64,000 bases of DNA from Sanderia malayensis (lineage: Eukaryota; Cnidaria; Scyphozoa; Semaeostomeae; Pelagiidae), in the NCBI GenBank assembly GCA_013076295.1, contig RQOL01000699.1:744001-808000 (forward strand). The letters run 5' to 3'. The translations under genes and the position numbers were made by a program. This document shows, in pieces, positions 1 to 12,000 of this stretch (positions are counted from its first letter, which is position 1; every line of letters begins with the position of its first letter). The notes beneath the pieces were generated by a model that worked only from the letters and a program-made list of their open reading frames with translations, searched no databases and was not told the DNA's origin.

Positions 1-3000
1 GGGTTTACTGTACAGTACTTCCCACCGCTTGGTTTGAAGAGCGTAATTTGGTTCGAAATGCGAATCTGAATGGACTTGTAGATCAACAAGAATGTCACAT
101 TGGCTGATATTCATCTGACAAAGATAATCAGTACGTCATTACTCAAAATTTCTACAATGTAAAGTGTCTAGTAATGCAAACAATGGATGATCATGAATGC
201 GTGCCAGTGTTCAAAGCAAAAATAACTGCGAATCGGACAGCATGGCAAAGAATATACAGTAGAGTATAGTACAATAACAAATGGGGGATAAATTGATATA
301 AAAAAGTAAGTAATGAATTGGAAAATATAAAAGCAGAATATACAGAAGTGAATTGGAGAATATACAGTGGAGTATAGTACAATAGCAAATAGTGGATTAA
401 TTGATATAAATAAGTAAGTAGTGAATTGGAAAATATAAAAGTAGATACGACACTGAGATACAACTATTTTGAATAGAGTTGAAGAGTCACAATTCAGTTG
501 TGGACATGTTTAAGAAACAGTCGACCGTAAGCATCTATGTGTGTAAAAGTACGGTATAAAATATTGGAATGTTGTACAACATCGTAAATTGATAGCATAG
601 TATAGTATAGTATAGTATAGTATAGTATAGTATAGTATAGTATAGTATAGTATAGCATAGTGGAGAATAGTATAATATAGTATAGTATAGTATAGTATAG
701 TATAGTATAGTATAGTATAGTATAGTATAGTATAGTATAGTATAGTATAGTATAGTATAGTATAGCATAGTATAGTATAGTATAGTATAGTATAGTATAG
801 TATAGTATAGTATAGTATAGTATAGTATAGTATAGTATAGTATAGTATAGTATATTATAGCATAGTATAGTATAGAACGAGCATAGTAGGTTATTTTGCA
901 TAGCTAAGGACAATACCCAGTTCTTAGAGTAGAATAGTCTATAAGGGAAAGTAGGAGGTATCAATTAACAAGTGATCACTTACATATCTCATTGGTTCTT
1001 CGGCATTATTGGCATTCATATAAGGTGGTATACGTTTTGTTGCATCTGCTCCATTGCCATAAGGCTGAGGTAACTGGCCTCGAAAGTCTGATTTTATGAA
1101 ATTCAAGCTCCATCTTCAAATTGAGAAAGAAAAAAAACATGGACGGATACAATACATAATTTAGATTAACAATACATGGCAGAATCATAAAATAGCTCGA
1201 ATCTATAAGTCAGATCTACAGTAAACTCAGTGAAATCCAGATTGAGCTTAGTAGGATCCAGATTGAACTCGACAAAATCTAAATTAAGTCTAACAAACCC
1301 AAGATTGAACTGAGTAGAATCTATATTAAACTCAACGAAATCTGAATTAAGTCTAGCAGAACCTGGATTAAACTTTGTGAAATCTAAATGAACCGATATT
1401 GAACTTGATGGAATCTGAATTGAACTCGGAAAAATCTAAATCAAACCTATCTGGAAATTTTCTACATTGAGATGAATATACATAGCACTTCATGAACAAA
1501 AATAAATCACAGAGAAGTTACAATGAACTTACGTATTTGATGGAAGAAAGAAATTACTTGGAAATCGATACCATTCCTTGCCGACGCATACGTTGACAGA
1601 ATCATCTAATTGAAATGATGAAGGCTTTTCTGGATCATTTTGAAGCACATCGTTGTGCATATCAGCATACACATCCAAAGGTGCATGGTAACCTTGAGAG
1701 AAACAGACATGTCTTGAAAATAAAATAGCACTCGAAGAAATAAGTGGTTTGAAAAATGCAAAATTATCAACATCAACTTAGGATCTTAAATTACTTCATA
1801 GTTAATAGTTATAATATTGACCATGAAATAAGTTTGTATCTGTATAGTGTGTATGGTTTGTATTGACTATCAGCATTACTCCTTTGAGAAAAGAGTAGTG
1901 CCGATGAGATACACGGAACATGATCAAACAGTTTTTAACAATTTGTTTGAAAATAAACTTTCAGAAGCCCACCTCAAAAAGCATTTAGAAAATCTGACAA
2001 ACTTTACAAATAATTATTGGTTGGGATATGAGAAAGTAAGTAAATAAGTACATAAAAAGGTCTGAAGTATTATTATTTTCTCAAAGAGAGTTGAAGAATC
2101 CCCTGTTGACAAAAACACGGTTAAATCAAGCCCATCCCCTCCCTTCTCCCAAAGGGAATATGGGTTAATACCTGCATAGAGAGCTCTAGACCTTGACAAA
2201 GACAAGAGTGTGAAGATCACAAGAAACAAACACGAAAACCAATTCGATGAACTGCTGTAATGTTTTCTGTTTCCTTTCGTAAATATTCGATGATATATCT
2301 CCTGACAAAGTAAAAGAAACGAAAATGCAAGATTAATGATATGCCCTTATACTTGGTAGCCTAGAGTGGTGAAAGCCAACACTATAGAATAAAGTTAAAT
2401 ACCTGTGTATTCGATAGTACTATTGCACCAGCTAAGCAAATCAACGGATAAACTGGAAACAAGAATCTTTCCTCCTGGAGTAAAAAAATAGATGATTAGT
2501 AATCGCATACGAACAATAAGAAACATTTTCAAATACGCAAGAATTGAAGGACTATAGCATTCTACAATACATTCTTCGTTGCAGCTTGAAAAGACAAATA
2601 CAATACAATAATATAATACAAAATATTGAAAATGCTTCATATTGTTATATACATTACCATCTTCAGCGATACATTATGTATTATGTATTATCATGTAATT
2701 TTATGTGTTTATGTATTTATTAATCGTATAGCTGCTCAAATTGAATTAAAAAACGGCTGGTGACCATTCGTGGTAACATTATTTAAACCTATCGATTGGG
2801 TGACGAAGGTATTTTTACGTGGCAGAAAGCCACGCCAAGCAACATACCTTATGTGGTCTTGTAAAGAATATAAGGTACCAGATATACAAGGGCCCAAGAG
2901 CAATCCAGGTAGGGATGTGAAAACCACTTCCTGGCAAAAAACAAAATCGTGAATTTCCCAAATGATGTTGATATCGTAAAGGTATAGTAAAACAAGTTTG

Positions 3001-6000
3001 AGAAAGTAGATGTCGCTGTACCTTTCGTAAGAGAACCAGAGAAATAGTCAACAATAAGCTGGGAATAATATCAAAAAATGATGTTAGATAGATGAAAAAG
3101 TATTTACGAATATCATGCAAGCTTATTGCAGATGGCAGAACTAATATCATTGTGAAAAGCTCTAATGAGCGTGATAAATTTATTGTTATTATTATTACAA
3201 TGATCACTGGAAGTAACAAATCGTTAGTAAGTGCGCGTATACCTGTTTTGGAAATGTTCACCCTGCAGGGAACCCAGTAACAGACTACTATTATTACTAT
3301 TATTATTAGAAACATATCTTTAGAGGTTGATATTTTTAAGAAAATAAAGTTTGCTATCAATACAAGGCCGATGGTGGCAAACTACAACATGATAGCGAAT
3401 ATTCATTTTACTCACATATAGTGGCAATGCTATTAGAGATAAACAGAAGACGAAATTGAAATTCAGAAATCCGTTGACAAAGTAATATGTCCAAGGTTCC
3501 ACACCTATAAGAAAAAGAACTATAAATAGAAATATAACTAAAAAGAACTGAAGGACCATTATTTGTTAAGCTATGAGAAACAACTTTTCATAGATGTAGT
3601 AACACAAAGCTTTGAAATCGCTTAATTAAAACAGGAATGTCTTTAAGAATGTGTTTCTAGAATATACTAATATTGAGAACTCTTTAATCTATTCAATACA
3701 GAATACAGACTTGCCGTAAAGATCGGGGCCTCCTTGTCCAAATATGTTGTAAAGGACAATGTTCAGTGGAGCAATGACCTGTTTCCCATAGTAATGAGCA
3801 TCCACGGCAACTAAAGGAATCTAAAAAGAAAAACGTCAATACATTGCATAATAATCACCAGTACAGAAAATCATTGACAAACAAAAACGAAGTGATATAG
3901 CTAAATTATAATCTATTGGATTATAGATAAATTTTTAACATATCTATAATCCAATAGATAGCAAACAATTTTAATTTTTTTTCCTTTTAGGTTTTAAGTC
4001 GTAATTCACTAAACAACTTTTATTCAACTTTTTTTTATTAAATTAAGAAACTTTTAAGAAACTTTTAGAACTATGTGGCTAAAAATTAAGAAACTTTTAC
4101 CACTAGGCCTTGAGCCAGGTTTCTTATAAAAAAACGTGTATTTGTAAACAGTGTCGTGTCGTGACACAAAGTGAAAAAGACTGTCCCTCAATATTATTAC
4201 TGTATTTCTACAACAAACACTCCCGCTAACATTTATATTTGCCACAGTTTTCTTCCGCAAATTTCATGTTCTAAAAATACTATTTTAGATCAGCATTTCA
4301 TAAATTTAACTTACCTGCAACACAATCCCAAATCAACTAATACATAATTTACAGTGGCGTAGATAGGAAATTTGATAGGTGGGGCGAAAAACTCAGATTT
4401 TCCGACAAAAATTTAATAAGCATTTTTTTTCTTCAAGAGTATAGACAGGGCATATGCTAAAAACACCTCACATCCTGCCTAACGTTTGTTTTTATTCTTG
4501 ATACGTGTTAAGGAGGTCTTGGACTATCAGAAACTGCCAGGTGACATTTTGGGAAACGCCCAGTTTTCACGTGGTTGATGACGTCATAATTGGTACAAAT
4601 TTGACCTTGAATCAGCTATAACTTCTCCAATGCTCCCTGAATTTAAGAAATATTAACGGTTTCGTGCTCCTTGCATAAAGACCGATAATTTGGTATACAA
4701 TTTATTTAATTTGTGCATGTCATCATTTTTGGTGTTGACGTCATCGAAAAATATTTTTTCCACATGAGTAATCCCAATCTGGTTAAAGCTATATAAAACA
4801 TAAAACGGAACAAGGCTTTATTGATTTTAAAGAAAATAACACTGTTTTCTTGTGAAAATAGAGTTTAAGGCATAAAGTCGCTATATAAGGAATCACTTTT
4901 TCCTTCCTCGGAAATCGTGAAACCTTCTTCCCACTCAGAATCTAATTCAAGTGGCTCCAAAACTACACGTTTTTTTTTTTATAAGAAACCTGGCTCAAGG
5001 CCTAGTAGTAAAAGTTTCTTAATTTTTAGCCACATTTTAGTTCTAAAAGTTTCTTAAAAGTTTCTTAATCTAATGAACACGAAGTTCCAGTGAAAACGAA
5101 TAAAAAACGTGGATGTGGCAAAATATCGGTATTATATCAAAGAAAAATCGTCAATGCGAAAAATCGTCATGTGGAGCCGACAATGTTATGCTTAGCACAT
5201 AAAACATACTTACTGTAGTTGACATTTGCTAAATCCGTAAAGGGAAAACGTGTTTCCGAAATTTCTAATGTTTCTTAGATATTTCCTTGTAGTTCTAAAA
5301 GTTTCTTAAATTTTAGGGCGTCTAGATCTAGGTTTCTTATAAACCGGTTTCTTATAAAAAAAAAAGCGTGTATGCTCACTTCTGAGTCAGCAGAATAATT
5401 TTGAAATGATGTGGCATCAGTCGAGGCGCCTTTTTTCGTCTCTTTGTTGGTGGGGGACCTTCCACTTGACTTTCTGACTCTCTGTCAGCGTCATTTCCGT
5501 CATTTGTGACTTTCTTTTTCTGCCGACTTGATCGGATGAGGGACGGAGGCAACTGGTTCCCTTTAAACCAGATGGGAGTGAATCTGCTTGTAGAATGTTG
5601 TATTCCAACCTGTTATTGCATCCGTTTGTGGAAGAATGTTGTAAATATCAACATACGTTACATACATTCTAGATACGTACGTTGATTTCGTAAAAAAACG
5701 CTTGATCACACGTGAAGAAAGCTTTTTTCTCCAATCAAACGCCAAAAATTGAAGACAGGTCTACACAAGGCGCAGAAAGGTCTACACAGACCGTCAAGCA
5801 TTTGGAATTCTTGCCGCAAAAGCCACGACTTTACAAGAGGCATTAGCGTTTCCTTTAGCACCAGTGTCGCTGAGAATCGCAACACCAGACGGCACATTAC
5901 GCCAATCAGACAAAGCCTGTCTCCGAAATTGTTTGATAAAAGAAGCTTGTGCAGTTGCTGAGACGCCTCCCTTTTGCGCAAGATGGATAGTTGACGGAAT

Positions 6001-9000
6001 GGCAATGTTTCGTTCAGTAAAGCCCCGGGATACGTATCTAGAATGGTTCATGCAAATACCACAATATGCAAATCCACAACCTACAGCGAATGCATTGCAA
6101 CTTGAAATCTTTAACGACCAGTACCTCGATAGAAGTGTCAAAGCCAGTACAAGCTAGAAGAGAGGTGAAAAGTCGAGGAGGGTGCACTTGGAAAGCTTCA
6201 ATTAAAAGATACCTCAAGGCAATGGTTAGCAAGCATTTTTTGATAGTGATGAAAATAAAGAAGATCTGATTAAGCTAGCCACGGCGTTCTTCAAGAGTGA
6301 TCATGGCCGGCAACTTCTACAGATGCCAATGATAATAACGTGCAGAAATCAAGGATAACCAAGAATTACCAAGCGTGGAAGAAATGGAAAGAAGAAGCCA
6401 TGAAGAGGCAGATACAAAAATGATTTTGCATGAAGTCTCGAGGGATACTCCAATAGTTGCTGTGTCAAAAGATACAGATGCTTTGTACTTCTAACACATT
6501 CTATGAATACATGCGACCAAGAAAAGCCTTGGTTCATGTGTATAGATAGGCAGAACTTTGTCGATATTGGAAAAGTAGCTAAGTATCTAGAAGTTGATAT
6601 TTGTAACATTCTTCCATAAATTCATGCAATAACAGGTTCGGATACAACATCCTACATGTTTAACATTAGAAAAATAAGCGTCATAAAAAAGTTATTGAAA
6701 GATAGAACTTCATGTCAACTTATTCAAGGCTTGGGGTCCGCAGAGAATGTAACTGATGCTACATTTAATGATGTCGAAAAGTTCGTGGCGACCATAATGT
6801 ACTCTGGCATGGCAAAGGAATCCTATGTACAAACAAGAATTCGATTGTATAAACGCTCGAAAACGAAATCCTTCGCTGCGATTCCAGCAGACCCGAAATC
6901 GCGGAGCGAAGACATTAAACGCGCAAAATTGCAGAGTTATGTGTGGTTGCGCAGTCTAAATGCAAATGTCAGACGCATTGATCCACAAATGTGTGGCTGG
7001 ACCTATAATGAACAGCTAAGCAGAGTAGATTCACTCCCATCTGGTTTAAAGGGAACCAGTTGCCTCCGTCCCTCATCCGATCAAGTCGGCAGAAAAAGAA
7101 AGTCACAAATGACGGATATGACGTTGACAGAGAGTCAGAAAGTGAAGTGGAAGGTCCCCCACCAACAAAGCGACCAAAAAAGACGCCTCGACTGATGCCA
7201 CATCATTTTAAAATTATTCTGCTGACTCAGAAGTGAGCATAGTTTTGGAGCCACTTGAATTAGATTCTGAGTGGGAAGAAGGTTTCACGATTTCCGAGGA
7301 AGGAAAAAGTGATTCCTCAGATAGCGACTTTATGCCTTAAACTCTATTTTCACAAGAAAACAGTGTTATTTTCTTTAAAATCAATAAAGGCTTGTTCCGT
7401 TTTATGTTTTATATAACTTCAACCAGTTTGGGATTACTAACGTGGAAAAAATATTTTTCCATGACGTCAACACCAAAAATGATGACATGCACAAATTAAA
7501 TAAATTGTATACCAAATTATCGGTCTTTATGCAAGGAGCACGAAACCGTTAATATTTCTTAAATTCAGGGAGTATTGGAGAAGTTATAGCTGATTCAAGG
7601 CCAATTTTGTACCAATTATGACGTCATCAACCACGTGAAAACTGGGCGTTTCCCAAAAAGTCACCTGGCAGTTTCTGATAGTCCAAGACCTCCTTAACAC
7701 GTATCAAGAATAAAAACAAACGTTAGGCAGGATGTGAGGTGTTTTTAGCATATGCCCTGTCTAAATGAATATAAGATACATTAGCTAGAAATTACAGTAA
7801 ACAGAAGATAAATATTGTCATTAATTCAACGTGAAGTTTCAAGGATCATATCTATTTAAAAATTTTTCGGGTTTTTTCTTTTAAAAAGGGCATTTGCAAA
7901 TCTCTGAGATGAATTTTAGCTACAGTTTCTCTATTGATCGAGATGCAAGCAAGGTTGGAAAGTCGATCCTCGGACATTGTACTCCTCAAGTACGTTTTGA
8001 CTCGCTTCAAGCAGCTAAACGCTCTTTCATCATGGGCTGATGATACTGGAAGGGTGAGGGCTAATTGCAACAAAGTAGCCATATTCTCAAACGATGACAT
8101 GAGATTGAATTTCTTCAGAAACTGAAGCAAGTCTTCGTGATCTCTTGGGACAGCTTCACCTTCATCGAATTCCCAAGTATTCAATACCAGGAAAAGATTT
8201 TCATACTCTCGAGACACTGTATCTTTAGAGGAAAGATCTTTTTCGTAGAACTGCATCAGGGTTGAGAAGTCTTTGAAATCAGATTCCGATGGTGACTTCG
8301 TCGATGCTTTCTCTGATATGATGTTTGCAGGAGATATGCATTGCATTGCTTTCAGAACTCCTACCGTTGTGTTGCTAAATCGTGCTTCTAAATCTGTTAT
8401 CAATGTATCGAGAATATTATTGTAAATTTCAATTTTGAATCTTCTCTTTGCGTCAACAATCGGATCATCTACTGCGTCTTCGTCGTGGAACCTTTTTCGC
8501 CTTGAAACTCGCTTTCTCGTAAATTCTGCTCGAATATCACAAGAAGCACTACGGTCTTCAGCCTTCTTTATTATTCCTTCAAAATGATCGTCGCCAGCTC
8601 TCATAGAAGTAAACTGCTGCACACAACTCTTAACCAACTGACATGAAATCCCAACATTAAGCATTGGACCTTGAACCTTGTCTGTTGCTGCCTTGGTTAT
8701 GGAGAGGATATCAAACCACAAGTACAGCATTAACAGAAACTCAAAACTCATTATACTTTTAATGAGAGCCTCCGCATCAGCGAGACTACTTGCATTAAGC
8801 TCATTGCGAGCAATCAAGTTTTCAAGTGCTCCAATGTAACAGTCAAAGTTATCCCTAACATTTTCTACGGCACTGGCTCTCGCTGCCCAACGCGTATCTG
8901 AAATAGCTTTTGGCATTTGCTTCTTTTTGTTCATTCTTTCTTGTTCTGTGTGCAATTCTAAAATTCTCTTGGGGCTTGCCACAAAGAAGCTATACAACTT

Positions 9001-12000
9001 TTCAAGTTGGCCAAAAAATGACTTTACTTGTGTATTGTTTGTTGCAGCTTTTACCAAAACAAGATTTAATCTGTGGGCCATACAATGCACGTAAAGAGCT
9101 GAACTGCTTATTTCGCGGATTAAAACTTGCAGTCCTCCAACATGACCGGACATGGTTGAGCAACCATCCATTGCTTGGCCTCGTATTAGACTAGGGTCTA
9201 AACCATACCTTTCGAGCAAGATTAGAAGTTTGTCGCGGAAGTCAACTGCTTTGCAACTTTCCATAACCTCAAAGCAAAGGAAGCGCTCAACGGGCTTTCC
9301 ATCCTGCTGCACGTATCTCACCGAAAATGCAAGCTGGTCTGTATGGCTAACATCTGGTGTCGTATCTAAGATTATGCAAAAGTATTTGGCATCCTTGACT
9401 TCTTTTACAATGTTGTCTCGTATAACTGTGGCGATGGATTTAATGATCTCGTTTTGAATGTGAGGCGAGGTGTACTTGCCCCTCGACTTTTTGCTTCCTA
9501 AGTGAGCTTCCAATATAGGATCATGTCTTGCGATAAGCTTCAACAGTTCCAAGTAATTTCCACTATTCTCGAAAGCTTCCAACAAACCCTCTTGACTCTC
9601 GAAACGGTGACCCCTGAAAGCTATTCCTTGTAGTGCCAAGAACAACGTCGCTGAAAAAATACGGTCAAGAATCTTTAAGGTTTTTTCCCTTTCGCTCTCC
9701 AGTTGTTGTTTAAATGCTGAGTCAATAGTTTTTCCACGTGAAAAATGATTCTGAAATGACTTCCATTTTGCTAAACTAGCGATATGTAATGACGATTCTT
9801 CGTGCGAGCATATTTTCTCTATTCCCTTTTTAAAATTAGAAAGCCCAACTTCTTCCCAGTTATTCATGAACCCTTTCTCTCCTCTACACGGAAACAGCCA
9901 GCAGCAAAAACAGAACATTTTATTTTCTTTGATCGAATATACAAGCCAGTCACGGTGGTTGTCATTCTTCGTGTACCACGAAGTCTGGAATTTTCGCTCA
10001 TTTGTTTCTGTAGTGATATCCCTGGCACATGGTTGGCTCGGACCATACCTAACAATTTCTGCACGGATTTCTGCGGTGATTGAAACTTTTCGAAAATTTG
10101 CTACATCAGTGGGATATTTTCCGAGAGATTTAAGCCAAGCCTTTACTCTTGTCTCATCTTGGTCTTCGATGGTCTCGATGGTAGTATCTGTAGATTCTTC
10201 TCCCACAGAAGTTTTAGCTTCTTCAAGTGTTTGTTTTTCCTCAACAGTTTTATCAACATTATCATCAGTAATATTAGGTGAATGAGTTGGCGTTGGCGTT
10301 TCTGACGTTTCAATAGTATGTGTTTCATGAAAGCATGTTGAACAACTTGAAGCAGCTTTGGCTGAAGATTGTTTCTCTTCCATTTGTTTTCGATTATTCA
10401 CCTCATCTGAAATCTTTTCGCCAGCGTGAATGGATTTGCAGTTGCTCCAGCCACTTGATATGGAATGTTTCGATGCGCCTGAACCATATCCTTGTGATAT
10501 TTTTCATTATGTTTCTTTCTATAATCACTGTCAAAGGTGGCTTTGCATATCAAGCATTCTACTTTTTGTCTCTTAAATTTACTTTGGCCTACCATGTTTC
10601 AAAATATGTTTACTTCGCTTCTCTTCCAACCAAGCTCCAATACAATATTCATATAAAATAATGAAAACATGGCAACACTTTTATCCGTGTTACTAGACCC
10701 GACAAGAATGACAATTACTTAGCAAATACGTTTCACTGTTGTGATGTTTAGGAAGAACGGAAACTGCGGCATTTGTATTAACGCTCACACTTCATTTTTG
10801 AAAATCAAAAGTTGAGAGGCACCTACTTGCTAGACTAAGCAAAAGGATGTTATACAAAGCTAAATTGAAAGAGATAGTTTCACCTCGTCAAACTTACTTA
10901 GAACGATGGAAGAAGTCGTTGTATTCAGCTAAAAAGTATTTCCTTTCAAAATGTAACACTTAGATACTAGAAATAGATAACTGGATTATTTTCCGACAAG
11001 ATCAGAAATTTTCCGACAAAACGGCAGTTTAGCTCTACAGGGGGGTTTTTCGCCCCCCCTGACCCCCCTCTATCTACGCCACTGAATTTAAGAATTTAAC
11101 AAAATTGCTCAGTGAAATATTCCGTTCGTTTAAAACCATTTTCACTGACCGAAAGCATTTAGCCATATTCAATCACATATTTGTTTATATTATCAAATTG
11201 TTTCATACTCAAGAGAAGCACATATTGCATCCTGCAAGTATCTAGTTATACATATAGCTACGCACAACGCACGCCACAAAAAATCTTTATTTGATTCTCA
11301 AAACCCTGAAACATCATCAGCTCGAAACACCCATTAAAATCGTTGTTCGATAAATGTTGTTCGAATTCGACATTGTCCTTACTGGTGGTAGCAGAGAGTG
11401 CTTTGAAGATATATTCAATGAAATACATACCATGATGGCAGCAAACGACCCAAGAGCCCATTCAATAAAAAACAACAACTTTCTTCGTCTCACCACAATA
11501 TCAAATGCTATAGGAATCCTAAAACAAAAACATAAATCAACAGCTGCGGGGTTATTGAAGACAAATAGAACAAAGAATAAAGAAAAATAGGCGAAATATA
11601 ACATGCATTGCTTTGAGAAATGCAATGAAACAAAAATCTACCCTAACGCAGCACAAAACGGCCAACCAACAAGAGAGCCAAGAGCTATACCAAATATTGC
11701 AACCTAAAACAAACAAACTATATCATGTTAGGAGCTAAATAAAAACAGCTTAACATATTCAACTTTATGTTATTCCTTCCTACACACGTCTTTTATAACA
11801 CTACTGATCGAAGACTAATAATAGACTAATCGAAGACTAATTGCGAGCGAGGCACTGGGACGTACACGTTTTTTTTTTTATAAGAAACCGGTTTATAAGA
11901 AACCTAGATCTAGACGCCCTAAAATTTAAGAAACTTTTAGAACTACAAGGAAATATTTAAGAAACATTCGAAATTTCGGAAACACGTTTTTCCCTCACGG

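Larger units (their letters stand above)
4444..7761. mobile_element. Fold-back element with long inverted arms
   Basis: The termini gacagggcatatgc and its complement are each flanked by TA. The left arm (4444 to about 5660, minus the MITE at 4966-5370) matches the right arm (7761 to about 6590) in inverted orientation at high identity. The left arm lacks the counterpart of about 6656-7020, so the arms are unequal. The unpaired middle (about 5660-6590) and the right arm carry remains of one protein gene. It interrupts the hAT at 4352-11084; the related fragment at 49665-49828 shows that region without it. The TA target is inferred from the flanks. The superfamily is not identified. Confidence 0.8.
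4352..11084 (-). mobile_element. hAT DNA transposon (composite, with nested insertions)
   Basis: The ends are CAGTGGCGTAGATAG and its exact reverse complement, typical of hAT termini, directly flanked by AATTTA on both sides (6 bp; hAT usually makes 8). Coding capacity is on the minus strand (7852-10595). Subterminal ccgacaaaa motifs recur at both ends and in the short relatives at 14993-15810 and 49665-49828. The left 90 bp are parted from the rest by the fold-back element at 4444-7761, so the uninterrupted element would be about 3.4 kb. It fills most of ALG9 intron 8, antisense to none of its exons and on the same strand as the gene. Confidence 0.9.

Noticed and set aside
592..875. Origin or centromere-like satellite
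   Set aside because: The short pentanucleotide array is confined to one intron and has no higher-order structure.
191..964. Long minus-strand open frames rich in Leu, Tyr and Ile
   Set aside because: They lie on the TATAG repeat, whose 5-bp period leaves several frames free of stops. They have no domain and lie in an ALG9 intron.
5417..5745. Minus-strand frames in the left arm of the fold-back element
   Set aside because: They are the antisense or inverted copy of the pseudogene's 3' end, not separate genes.
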